From: Cytophagales bacterium
GTDB lineage: Bacteria; Bacteroidota; Bacteroidia; Cytophagales; 172606-1
Reading direction: 5' to 3'
NCBI GenBank assembly: GCA_030446715.1
Contig: JAUJMU010000004.1
Coordinates: 102,981 to 166,980, forward strand
DNA length: 64,000 nucleotides
Part shown: piece after piece, positions 32,058 to 41,454 of the stretch
Layout of the letters: each line of letters opens with the position of its first letter
Position numbering within the stretch: position 1 is the stretch's first letter
Notes under the pieces: generated by a model
The model's input: only the letters and a program-made list of their open reading frames with translations
What the model was told of the DNA's origin: nothing
Database searches by the model: none
Translations under genes and position numbers: made by a program

Positions 32058-34442
32058 TTATTCCGACCTTAGCGACTTCACCGGATTGGCCAGTGCCGCT
32101 TTGATGCTCTGGAAACTCACCGTCAGCAGGGCGATGCTGACGGCTAGCAATCCGGCCAGGGCAAATACCCACCATTGGATATCAACCTTATAGGCAAAGT
32201 CTTGCAGCCATCTATTCATCACGTACCAGGCAATAGGCGAGGCAAGCACAATGGCAAATAGCACCAGTTTGAGAAAGTCCTTGGAGAGCAGGGCAACAAT
32301 GCTGCTTACGGAGGCGCCCAGCACTTTGCGGATGCCGATTTCTTTGGTACGGCGTTCGGCCGAGAACGTAGCCAAGCCAAAGAGACCCAGGCAGGAGATC
32401 AGGACGGCAATGCCGGCAAAAACATTGAATAACTGCCCGGCTTTTCGTTCCGTTTGGTATAGCCGGTCGAAGCTCTCATCCAGAAAGGAGTACGCAAAAG
32501 GCGTTTCGGGAAAACGTTCTTTCCAAATACGATCCGTTTCAAGCAGCACCCGCGGAGCAGCTCCCGGACTGATTTTGACGAAAATCTGCGACTGCCAATC
32601 CGGATTGTAAAACATCACCATGGGCTCAATCTTCTGGTGGAAGCTGCGAAAATGGAAATCTTTCGCCACGCCGATGATTTGCCCGCGTCGACTCTGAAAC
32701 TCAAACCACTGACCTACCACGGGGGCTTTCAATCCGAGAGCTTTCACGGCAGTTTCGTTCAGAATCACGTTGGACGTATCCAGCTTTATGTCCCGCCGGA
32801 ACCAGCGCCCCGCCGTGAGTTTGAGGTGGAAGACCGAACGCGTTTCGGGTTCCACGGAAAACTGGGAGACTGTCGGCGTAAAATCGTCGGGTTTACCCGC
32901 CCATTTCAGGCTTCCGCTGTGGGTGCTCACCATGTCAATAATGGATAGATTCGTGGAGGTAACACCAACCACGCCGCCCGCTTCGCGTAACCGCTGCTTG
33001 ATCAAATCACGGGCTCCTTTCGTTTTAGCGCCACCGGAAAAGGGCAATCCGAACGAAAAAACGTGTGCCCGCCCGTAGCCGGGGTCCTGCGTTTGCGCGT
33101 AACGAAGCTGGCGGAAGATAACCAGCGTACTGACGATAAGTACGATTGAAATCGTGAATTGCACAACGACTAATCCCTGACGGAACCCGGCGTTGCGCGT
33201 ACTGAGTACGTTGCCTCCCTTCAAGGCTTTTACGGGTTCGAGTGATGACAGCAGGAGGGACGGATAAACGCCGGCCAGCAGCACCGTCAGCCCAAGGCTG
33301 CCCAGCAGGAGCAGCCAGAGGGTACCATTCCGGAAGTGGAGGGTAAACTGGTTATCCGTGAAGTCGTTGAACCGTGGCAGGATAAGGCCAATTAACCCCA
33401 ACGCCAAGCCTAGTGCCAGCAAGGTGAGCAGGCTTGATTCGCTCAGAAATTGTCCGAACAAACCCACCCGGTCCGCGCCGATAATCTTTTTGATGCCTAT
33501 TTCCTTAGCCCGTTGACTGGCCAGCGCAGTGGACAGGTTCACGTAGTTGATGCTGGCTATCACCAGGATCAGCAGCCCTACCAGCCCCAGCGTGGTGACC
33601 GTGCGGCGATTTCCCTTAGGAAGATCATCCGTTTGAAATGTGGTGTTGAAGTGAATGTCCCGCAGCGGAAGCAGGCTGGCCGTTACGCTGGAGCCCTTCT
33701 TATAAGCGTAGTACAGCCGGGTCAGTTGCGGACCTATCTTTTCCGGCTTTACGCCGGCGTGTAATTGGATGAATAATTGGTAATTGAAGTTGTTCCAGCT
33801 TTGGTCGTTACTCCGTTCGCCGGCCGTTCGCAGCGAGGCAGCGATGGGCAGTAGTACGTCGTAGCGAAAGCTGGAATTAGCCGGATTATCCCGCACAACC
33901 GCCCGGACGATTAGATTTATTGAATCCAGGCCGATTACTTTGCCAATGGCCGTGGCCGGATCGCCAAACCAGTTGCGGGCTTTCGTTTCAGTCAGTACTA
34001 CGCTGTTGGGTTCGAGAAGGGCCCGCCTGGGGTCGCCCAGCAGGAATTGATAATCGAAAGCAGCAAACCAGCTCGAATCCACGAAAAGGGCCTTTTCTTC
34101 CGGGCGGAGTTCGTTGCCAATTCGGAAAACGGGAGGTTGCGAAGGCTTCTTGAAACGGGTAATTCGCTTGATACCGGGCACCTCGCGCTGGGCCGTTTCA
34201 CCCAGCATGAGCGGTGAATTTGCCCACACCCAAGGTTCGTCGGACACCTTTATCGTGTTGGTAACGCGGTACGTCCGGCCGGCTTCGCGGTGGTAGCTAT
34301 CGAAGCTAAGTTCGTTCTGCACCCAAAGCAGAATGAGCACGGATGCGGCCAAGCCTATGGCCAATCCAAACAGGTTGAGTAGGCTGTAAATCTTATTTCG
34401 CCAAAGATTACGCCAGGCAATAGTGAAGTAGTTAAGCAGCAT
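32058..34442 (-). CDS. FtsX/MacB-type ABC transporter permease E
   Basis: The 794-residue permease starts MLLNYFTIAWRNLWRNKIYS, with helix LLNLFGLAIGLAASVLILLW, a MacB periplasmic domain, the middle bundle after RAKEIGIKKIIGADRVGLFG, and a final bundle after TKEIGIRKVLGASVSSIVAL, ending LANPVKSLRSE. The coupling helix IGIKKIIGAD departs from the usual IRKVLGA. It is part of the six-permease leftward array fed by one ATPase. A Uma2 gene diverges 43 bp upstream. Confidence 0.9.
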   Translation of the reverse strand: MLLNYFTIAWRNLWRNKIYSLLNLFGLAIGLAASVLILLWVQNELSFDSYHREAGRTYRVTNTIKVSDEPWVWANSPLMLGETAQREVPGIKRITRFKKPSQPPVFRIGNELRPEEKALFVDSSWFAAFDYQFLLGDPRRALLEPNSVVLTETKARNWFGDPATAIGKVIGLDSINLIVRAVVRDNPANSSFRYDVLLPIAASLRTAGERSNDQSWNNFNYQLFIQLHAGVKPEKIGPQLTRLYYAYKKGSSVTASLLPLRDIHFNTTFQTDDLPKGNRRTVTTLGLVGLLILVIASINYVNLSTALASQRAKEIGIKKIIGADRVGLFGQFLSESSLLTLLALGLALGLIGLILPRFNDFTDNQFTLHFRNGTLWLLLLGSLGLTVLLAGVYPSLLLSSLEPVKALKGGNVLSTRNAGFRQGLVVVQFTISIVLIVSTLVIFRQLRYAQTQDPGYGRAHVFSFGLPFSGGAKTKGARDLIKQRLREAGGVVGVTSTNLSIIDMVSTHSGSLKWAGKPDDFTPTVSQFSVEPETRSVFHLKLTAGRWFRRDIKLDTSNVILNETAVKALGLKAPVVGQWFEFQSRRGQIIGVAKDFHFRSFHQKIEPMVMFYNPDWQSQIFVKISPGAAPRVLLETDRIWKERFPETPFAYSFLDESFDRLYQTERKAGQLFNVFAGIAVLISCLGLFGLATFSAERRTKEIGIRKVLGASVSSIVALLSKDFLKLVLFAIVLASPIAWYVMNRWLQDFAYKVDIQWWVFALAGLLAVSIALLTVSFQSIKAALANPVKSLRSE

Positions 34443-34459
34443 GTCGTTTCGGTTTTAAG

Positions 34460-34467
34460 TATCTTTG
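34460..34467 (+). promoter_or_regulatory. -7 motif of Uma2 gene 4 (TATCTTTG)
   Basis: It is an exact TAnnTTTG match 18 nt before the ATG at 34486, identical to the box of Uma2 gene 3. Any -33 element would lie within the first codons of permease E. Confidence 0.5.
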
Positions 34468-34485
34468 AGAAAAACCTGTCGTGTT

Positions 34486-34965
34486 ATGGAAGCGGTTATT
34501 GAACGTCTGTCTGATTACGAACTCCAGCGCGGTAAACCGATGCCTAATACTATTCATGGGGCCATCCAGGCCAATCTTATTTTTGAGCTGACCAGTCGCT
34601 ACCGCCAATCGTACCGCATCTTATCGGAAGTTACGCTGGCCACCGAACCGGATGGTTCTACGCCCGATGTGCTGCTCTATCCTTCTTTTCCGTTGGATTA
34701 CCTGAGTGTTCCTGCAGCCAAACGCTCAGACGCACCGTTGCTGTGCATCGAGATTCAGTCTCCTTCGCAAAGCATGGAAAGCATGATTGAAAAAACAATT
34801 CTCTACTTTGCCTTCGGTGTACAATCCTGCTGGATCGTTGTTCCAAGCCTGCAAGCCGTTCTCGTATACAGCCGGCCGGGCCAGTACCATTTCTTCCACG
34901 GCGAGGACACGTTACGTGATCCGGGGGCAGGCATCGAACTACCGCTACCGGGCATTTTTGTCTGA
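34486..34965 (+). CDS. Uma2-family PD-(D/E)XK nuclease-like protein 4
   Basis: The 159-residue protein is a close paralogue of the one at 23.1 kb: LSDYELQRGKPMPNTIHGAI, TLATEPDGSTPDVLLYPS with the Asp strand, LLCIEIQSPSQSMESMIEKT with the Glu strand, and YFAFGVQSCWIVVP. The start at 34486 aligns with the paralogue and with the promoter spacing; an earlier in-frame start would overlap the -7 box. It ends 1 bp before the stop of permease F on the opposite strand. The Uma2 family is widespread and multi-copy in Cytophagales and cyanobacteria, without an established role. Confidence 0.8.
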   Translation: MEAVIERLSDYELQRGKPMPNTIHGAIQANLIFELTSRYRQSYRILSEVTLATEPDGSTPDVLLYPSFPLDYLSVPAAKRSDAPLLCIEIQSPSQSMESMIEKTILYFAFGVQSCWIVVPSLQAVLVYSRPGQYHFFHGEDTLRDPGAGIELPLPGIFV

Positions 34966-34966
34966 T

Positions 34967-37383
34967 TTATTCCGTTCGCAAACTCTTCACCGGGTTGGCC
35001 ATTGCCGCCTTCAGCGACCGGTAGCCCACCGTTATCAGCGCAATCCCCAGCGAGATTCCGGCCGCCAGCACGAATACGCCGGCACCCAGCGGAATCCGGT
35101 AGGGGTAGTTTTCCAGCCACTTTTGCATGGCAAAGCCGGCCAGCGGCGCAGACACCACAAACGCAGCGAGTACCAGCCCCACAAATTCTCTGGAAAACAG
35201 CAGCAGGATACTGCCCGCCGAAGCGCCCAGCACCTTGCGGATGCCTACCTCTTTGGTGCGGCGTTCGGCCATGAAGGATACAAGTCCATACAGCCCAAGG
35301 CAGCCGATGAAGATGGCAAGGCCCGCGAAGAACTGGAACAGCCGCGTAAACTGCCGTTCGTCCTTGTAAAAATCGGCGATGGTCTGGTCCAGAAACTTGT
35401 ATTCGTACACATAATCCGGATACGCCCCTTTCCAGGCCCGCTCAATTCCGGCCACCGTCTGCGGCACGTTCTTCGAATTGATCTTGATGCCCGCGACGTT
35501 ATAAGTAAAATGGTAAGTAGCGATAAAGCTGGCTTGAATTTCCTCTTTGAGGGAATGCTGGTGGAAATCGCGGACTACGCCCACAATGGGTTTCGGGTCG
35601 CCCCGGCCACCCAGCAGAATCCGCTTGCCGATGGCCTCCTCCGGACTCCGGAAGCCGGCTTTTTTTACAAAAGTCTCGTTTACCACCATTTCCCGGACCG
35701 TATCACCTGCCGCGTACATCCGGCCGGCCACCAGCTTGAGGCCGTACGTGCGGAAGAAAGCCGTGTCGGCCGGCATGGCAAGCATATTAAAAGGTGCTTC
35801 TTCCGCCTGATCTGCAAACCGGAAGGAAGTGCTCCAGCTGGAGGCAGAGGCCGGGGTGGCATACGAAAGGCTGACACCTTCCACGCCCGGGATGGCCAGC
35901 AACCCATTGCGCAGCGGACGTGTCTGGCTACATTGGGCTCCGAAAGGGGCACTGTTACAATGGCTTCCTTGTTGAAGCCGAGGGGTGCCGACCCAAAGTA
36001 GCGCATCTGGCTCACGGCCACCAGTGTACCGATGATAAAGAACTGGGAGATGACAAACTGCACCACCACCAGACTCCGTCGCAGCGACAACCCACCCGCC
36101 GGAGCCGTAGTGATCCTGCCCTTCAGCGCCGCAACGGGCCGGAACCCGGACAATACCAGCGCCGGGTAGAAACCCGCCAGCAAACTTACCGTTACCAGCA
36201 GAATCAGCATGAAAGCCGGCAACCGGGGATGGGTCAGCGGCCCGAACCGGAGGTGAATATCCATAAAGCTGTTCAGGGCGGGTAGCACCAGCAACGTAAG
36301 TCCGACCGATACCAGCAAGGCAAAAAGTGTCAGCAGCGTAGTTTCCCCCAGAAACTGCCCGGCCAGTTGAGCCCGGCTGCCGCCCAGTGCCTTCCGTACG
36401 CCTACCTCCCCTGACCGCTTCGCGGCCTGCGCCGTTGCCAGGTTGATGAAGTTGATGCAGGCCGCCAGCAGCAGGAAAACACCCACCAGCCCCATCACCG
36501 TAAGGCCGTTGCGGCTGATGGTGCGGCCGTTGTAGTTGCTGTACCGTTCGTCGAAGCCAAGGTCGCGCAGGGGCTGCAACCGGTGGCGGGCAATCTGGTC
36601 GCCGGATTCCTTATACTTTTGGTTGAAGGCAGGCATGAACCGGTCAAACGCAATTTTGCTCATGGTTTCGGGCAGCACCACGTAAGTCTGGTGGTTACCC
36701 GAAATACCACCCCAGTCCTCATTTACGCCGACCTGCTTAAAATAACTTTCCAGATCATGATGGGATACCAGGGCGCGGAAGCGGAAATCAGTGGTGACGG
36801 GAGGATTTTGCAGGATGCCGGTCACCTTCAGCACGGCGGTAGTATCCCAGTCCAGCCGGACGGTCTGACCCAGGGCACGCTGCCAGTTGCCGAAATAGCG
36901 GGTAGCCGTTTCTTCAGTGAGTACTACCGAGTTGGGGTTGCCCAGTGACTGCTGCGGGTTGCCACTCAGCCAGGCGAAATCAAACACCTTAAAGAAATCC
37001 GGTTGGGTGAAGAAAACGCCTTTTTCCTCCCTGAACTGGTCCTTGCGGCCACCTTCCCGGTTGACGGTAAACTGCCCGTTGCGAATGTGAAAAATGGCCG
37101 CCACGGCCTCCAGTTGCGGAAAGTCGTTGCGCAGTGCACGAGGCATGGGAAGCGGTACGCCGGCGGTATGGCTCACGCCAGTAGGGCGGTGCGTATCGGT
37201 CACGACCCGGTAAATGCGGTCTTTTTTGGTATGGAAAGCGTCGAAATCCAGCTTATACTGCACCAGCAGGAAAATGACAATGCACGCCGTAATGCCTACT
37301 GCCAGCCCGGTTACATTCAGCAGCGTGTAGGTCGGGTTGCGGAGCAGGTTTCTTAAGGCGGTGGTCAGGTAGTTACGGATCAT
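34967..37383 (-). pseudogene. FtsX/MacB-type permease F, frameshifted
   Basis: Two overlapping reading frames make up one permease. The N-terminal part (37383 to about 35920) runs from MIRNYLTTALRNLLRNPTYT through the middle helix bundle to TVPLSEPNVAR. The C-terminal part continues in another frame as RPLRNGLLAIPGVEGVSLSY to the end MANPVKSLRTE. A one-base change near 35918-35925 accounts for the break. Repaired, the protein would be about 805 residues with the same topology as A-E (coupling motifs RSGEVGVRKALGGSRAQLAG and TKEVGIRKVLGASAGSILLL). Because both halves are otherwise intact, it is either a recent inactivation or a sequencing error. It is the first permease after the ATPase. Confidence 0.8.
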
Positions 37384-37384
37384 A

Positions 37385-37572
37385 AGAGCCCCCCAGCCCC
37401 CGAAGGGGGAGTAAAAGCCCCCTGTCCCCGAAGGGGGAACTGAAGGGGACGCTGTAAGTGGTTAGTAATAAGTGACCAGTTTTTCCATTGGCATAGTTGC
37501 TTTTCAGGGCACCCACCTTTCGCCTGTTCCACGCGTGAGCCTGTCACAGTTCCCCCTTCGGGGGACAGGGGG

Positions 37573-37575
<3 letters not shown>
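37385..37575. repeat. Inverted pair of GC-rich intergenic repeats
   Basis: Arms of about 27 bp, containing CCCCTGTCCCCGAAGGGGGA (left, about 37414-37440) and CCCCCTTCGGGGGACAGGGG (right, about 37548-37573), are inverted copies. A further related arm lies at 37385-37412. They form strong hairpins between the ATPase and permease F, and the right arm touches the ATPase stop. They may modulate mRNA stability between the two genes. Confidence 0.75.
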
Positions 37576-38268
<693 letters not shown>

Positions 38269-38270
38269 GG

Positions 38271-38336
38271 TGGGTGGGTGTTAGGTATTGGGGATTAGGT
38301 ATTGGGTGTTAGAGGTTAGGTGTTAGGTGTTAGGGT
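38271..38336. repeat. Low-complexity TTAGG(T)-rich array
   Basis: Units such as GTGTTAGG, ATTGGGGATTAGG and AGGTTAGGTGTTAGG repeat through the gap between the ATPase start and the four-helix-bundle gene. Related ATTAGGGATTAGGTTTTGGG lies on the other side of that gene (38713-38735). Confidence 0.7.
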
Positions 38337-38698
38337 TTGGATTGTCTTAGTTTGACTTTTTGTATGAAGACGTTGAGCATTTTTTTCAGCTGCAAAATTT
38401 TCTCGTTTAACTCTTCATAATTTTCGCCGGCGAGGTAGTGAAGGTCTTTTGCAAGCAGTATCTGATACTCTAATTCACTTGCAGATCCCATTGAGATCAC
38501 TAAAAACCTGACTAACTCTGCGTCTGAGCCGCGTCCGCATCCCTCAGCAATGTTTGTTGGCACGGAAGAGGCAGACCGGCGCATCTGTTGCACCAATCCG
38601 TACTTTTCTTCCCCCGGGAAGGTACTGGTTAGTTTGTACACCTGTAGCGTCAACTGATGGCTCACTTCCCATACCCTCAATTTTTTAAAGTCAATCAT
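38330..38698 (-). CDS. Four-helix-bundle protein (23S rRNA intervening-sequence type)
   Basis: The 122-residue protein matches the four-helix-bundle family TIGR02436: FKKLRVWEVSHQLTLQVYKL, YGLVQQMRRSASSVPTNIAE with the conserved S.P.NIAEG, FLVISMGSASELEYQILLAK and LNEKILQLKKMLNVFI. Proteins of this family were first seen in intervening sequences of 23S rRNA and occur as single genes in many Bacteroidota; their biochemical role is unsettled. It interrupts an efflux operon between the fusion protein and ATPase and is flanked by similar ATTAGG-rich low-complexity DNA, so it probably arrived as a unit and is unrelated to transport. Confidence 0.85.
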   Translation of the reverse strand: MIDFKKLRVWEVSHQLTLQVYKLTSTFPGEEKYGLVQQMRRSASSVPTNIAEGCGRGSDAELVRFLVISMGSASELEYQILLAKDLHYLAGENYEELNEKILQLKKMLNVFIQKVKLRQSKP

Positions 38699-38834
38699 GG
38701 ATGCAGAGATGGGGAATTAGGGATTAGGTTTTGGGAATAGTTTCTGATTTGTGAATATGTCCGTAAGCTAACTGTTAAAGTATTAAGACCGGAGGGGCAT
38801 AATTTAGCGGCTAACCCCCAATCCCTAAACCCTA

Positions 38835-40088
38835 TCAAAACACCAGAACCTGATTGTCGCCGAAGTTTTCGTACGACGATGTGATTACCTTATCACCAGG
38901 CTGCAAACCTTCCAGTACTTCGAAGTACTCCGGATTCTTCCGTCCGAGAGAAATGTTGCGCTTCACGGCCCGGTTGCCGGCCTCATCCACTACAAATACC
39001 CAGTTGCCGCCCGTGTCGGTAAAGAAACCACCCACCGCCAGCAATGTGGCTTCGGATGATTTACCCAGCTCCAGCCGGATGGGGGAAGACTGACCGCGCT
39101 TGATGCCCTCGGGAGCGCCTTTCGGAAAAATCATATCCACTTCAAAGCGGCCGTCGCGTACTTCGGGGTAGATCTTGGAGATTTCCAGCGGGTGCGTTTT
39201 GCCGTTGAAGTCAAACTCGCCCCGCAGGCCGAGGTAGATGCGGGAGATGTAGTGTTCGTCGATGCCGACCCGCATTTTAAAACCATGAAGGTCATCAATC
39301 TGGCCGATGTTCTGCCCGGCCTGGATAGAGGCGCCTACTTCTACGCTAATGGAAGAGAGCTGGCCGCCGACGGGAGCCTTCACGTAGAGGTTGCTCAGGT
39401 TGTCCTGCATCATTTTCATGTTGCGTTCCGTGCGGCTTAGCGTACCTTCCAGCTGCTCAATCTGCGTTCTGGCGTTCATCTCCTGGTACTTTTGGGATTC
39501 GATTTCGATTGCGCGCTGCTGCACGAGCTGGTCATAATCCCGCTTCGATTTGAGGAATTCCTGCTCCGAAATCACCTTTTCCTTATAGAGTACCTTGTTG
39601 CGTTCGTAGGTATCCCTGGCCTGATCGGTCTGGAAATCAAGGGTAGACAGCGTTTTGCGGAGGTTAAAACGGTCCTGCCGCAGTTGCAGGCGGGTGCGCT
39701 GCAGTTCGTTTACCAGCCGGTACATTTCCGTTTCGCGGTTCACAAAGTCCATCATCAGGCGGTTGTTGTCCAGCTTGAGGATGGTATCACCGGGCTTCAC
39801 CATACCGCCCCCGTCGCGGAACTTGCGGCTCACGTAACCACCTTCGATGGCATCCAGATAGATGGTTTTCAGCGGCTGCACCACCCCGGTCACGGAAATA
39901 TATTCAGTAAAGCTGCCTTTCTGCACAGTAGAGACGGTGATCTTTTCCTGATCCACGTTCAGCTTGGAAGAAGTGTCGGCGAAGATGAGGTTGTAGAGGG
40001 CAAACAAGCCGAACATGCTGCCGATGCTGATCAGGGCAATGTTGCGGACTGTCCATCTCTTCTTTTCAATTTTACGATCCATTCCCAT
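38835..40088 (-). CDS. HlyD/MacA-type membrane-fusion protein
   Basis: The 417-residue protein has a cytoplasmic tail, one membrane anchor (NIALISIGSMFGLFALYNLI, about residues 16-35), then a beta-barrel/lipoyl segment (ISVTGVVQPLKTIYLDAIEG), a long coiled-coil hairpin (about residues 120-225, many Leu/Arg/Gln), the second lipoyl half VKAPVGGQLSSISVEVGASI and a barrel domain ending GDKVITSSYENFGDNQVLVF. This is the periplasmic adaptor layout of MacA/HlyD proteins that join an inner-membrane ABC complex to an outer-membrane channel. No TolC-like gene is present in the window. I chose the ATG at 40088; MDRK two codons later is possible. Confidence 0.9.
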   Translation of the reverse strand: MGMDRKIEKKRWTVRNIALISIGSMFGLFALYNLIFADTSSKLNVDQEKITVSTVQKGSFTEYISVTGVVQPLKTIYLDAIEGGYVSRKFRDGGGMVKPGDTILKLDNNRLMMDFVNRETEMYRLVNELQRTRLQLRQDRFNLRKTLSTLDFQTDQARDTYERNKVLYKEKVISEQEFLKSKRDYDQLVQQRAIEIESQKYQEMNARTQIEQLEGTLSRTERNMKMMQDNLSNLYVKAPVGGQLSSISVEVGASIQAGQNIGQIDDLHGFKMRVGIDEHYISRIYLGLRGEFDFNGKTHPLEISKIYPEVRDGRFEVDMIFPKGAPEGIKRGQSSPIRLELGKSSEATLLAVGGFFTDTGGNWVFVVDEAGNRAVKRNISLGRKNPEYFEVLEGLQPGDKVITSSYENFGDNQVLVF

Positions 40089-40303
40089 GGCGGGTAAATA
40101 TTTTAATTGGTTTGAGTAATTATCCGTTGAGTCCTTTGCCAACAAGTGTGCCAGCCGGCAAAACCCTCAATTTAGCCAGAAAAGGGGTCTGGCAGGCAGG
40201 GGCTTTGTTCGCCCCCGGTCAGGTTGTGTCCGGAATCGGACGGGTGGGGAGGATGGGATAATGCCAGCTATGGCAGAAAGGATGAGATGGTAAAATAAAT
40301 CAT

Positions 40304-40567
40304 TTAATTACCGCCTCCCTTCATCAGTTCGTCCAACTGCACCCGGTTCAGCCAGTCGTCCAGGGAGCCGATGTTGCGGTAGGGAATCAGGGCCAGAATG
40401 CGGTCTTTATGGGCGTCATAAAGCATCTCCACGTAGAAGTTTTCAAGGGCATACAGGCTCCGGCCGACACGCTCCACTCTTTTGTCAACCAGACATTTTC
40501 CGTAATTCATCACGCAATCCGCCTGCCGGAAAAGGTCCATCTGCAAAAAGTCACTAAAGGTAATCAT
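40304..40567 (-). CDS. Small conserved protein of unknown function
   Basis: The 87-residue protein MITFSDFLQMDLFRQADCVM...YALENFYVEMLYD...LDDWLNRVQLDEL has no signal peptide or membrane helix and looks like a soluble alpha-rich protein. I recall similar small proteins in Cytophagales but no function. It is encoded leftward, 216 bp upstream of the membrane-fusion gene and in the same direction, so it could be the first gene of that transcript. Confidence 0.65.
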   Translation of the reverse strand: MITFSDFLQMDLFRQADCVMNYGKCLVDKRVERVGRSLYALENFYVEMLYDAHKDRILALIPYRNIGSLDDWLNRVQLDELMKGGGN

Positions 40568-40777
40568 GCTTGGTTATACGGTACTTAAAAGAAAATATTG
40601 CATTAATAACTTTCTGTTCCATTTATGGAGGCTATACTGCCGAAAAGATGGACATTTGGTAATGCTGTATTTACAGGATTTCCCATCATTAAACCGGGGC
40701 GGGAACGGGTTTTGGTTAAAATTGTTCATTCTTGACTCTGTTCCCCAATCAGCTTCTAACCCTTCCCGGCTCCGGTC

Positions 40778-41437
40778 ATGAAAATCATCATCCCCTTTTG
40801 CCTTGCTGCTGTAAGCATCTTCACTCAGGCCCTTGCCCAGACCCTGCCGGTAACGGAGCAGGATACGGCCCAGCTTTACCAGACTGCCCAGGCCTACTAC
40901 AAAGCCGGGCACTACGAAAGGGCTTACGAATGGTTCAGCAAAGGCGCTGACCAGGGGCACGTGCCGTCACAACACTACATCGGAGTGTTGTATGCACTGG
41001 GGCATGGGGTGGAGCGGAATGATGAAACCGGCTTTGAATGGTTCCTGAAGGCGGCAAAACAAGGACATCCCGGTGCTATGAACAATGTGGGCTTCTGTTA
41101 CCAGCACGGCAGGGGAGTAGAAATGGATTTTGAAGAAGCCTTCCGCTGGTACCAGCAGGGGGCTGACCAAGGCCATTATCTCGCCCAAATGCATCTTGGC
41201 GAATTGTACGAACTTGGAGAAGGTACGAAGAAAGATTACAAAATGGCCGCTTTCTGGTTCCTGAAAGCGGCCGGCCAGAAGGAGAAAACTTCGAGGTACC
41301 GGTTAGGCCGGTTGTACGAAAATGGATGGGGAGTAAAACAAGACCTTAAAGAAGCCATCCGGTGGTACGGGCTGGCCGCGGAACAGGGCGAGCCTAACGC
41401 AAAGAAGCGGCTGGCAGAACTGAACTCAGCCAACTGA
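40778..41437 (+). CDS. Exported Sel1-repeat protein
   Basis: The 219-residue protein has a signal peptide cleaved after LAQ (about residue 21) and about five Sel1-like TPR repeats of 36 residues, visible as AYEWFSKGADQGHVPSQHYI, WFLKAAKQGHPGAMNNVGFC, WYQQGADQGHYLAQMHLGEL, FWFLKAAGQKEKTSRYRLGR and WYGLAAEQGEPNAKKRLAEL. Such alpha-solenoids mediate protein contacts and are often periplasmic adaptors in signalling or secretion. No obvious partner is encoded beside it; the convergent trehalase gene ends 17 bp away. Confidence 0.88.
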   Translation: MKIIIPFCLAAVSIFTQALAQTLPVTEQDTAQLYQTAQAYYKAGHYERAYEWFSKGADQGHVPSQHYIGVLYALGHGVERNDETGFEWFLKAAKQGHPGAMNNVGFCYQHGRGVEMDFEEAFRWYQQGADQGHYLAQMHLGELYELGEGTKKDYKMAAFWFLKAAGQKEKTSRYRLGRLYENGWGVKQDLKEAIRWYGLAAEQGEPNAKKRLAELNSAN

Positions 41438-41454
41438 GACATTTGCGAAATACA

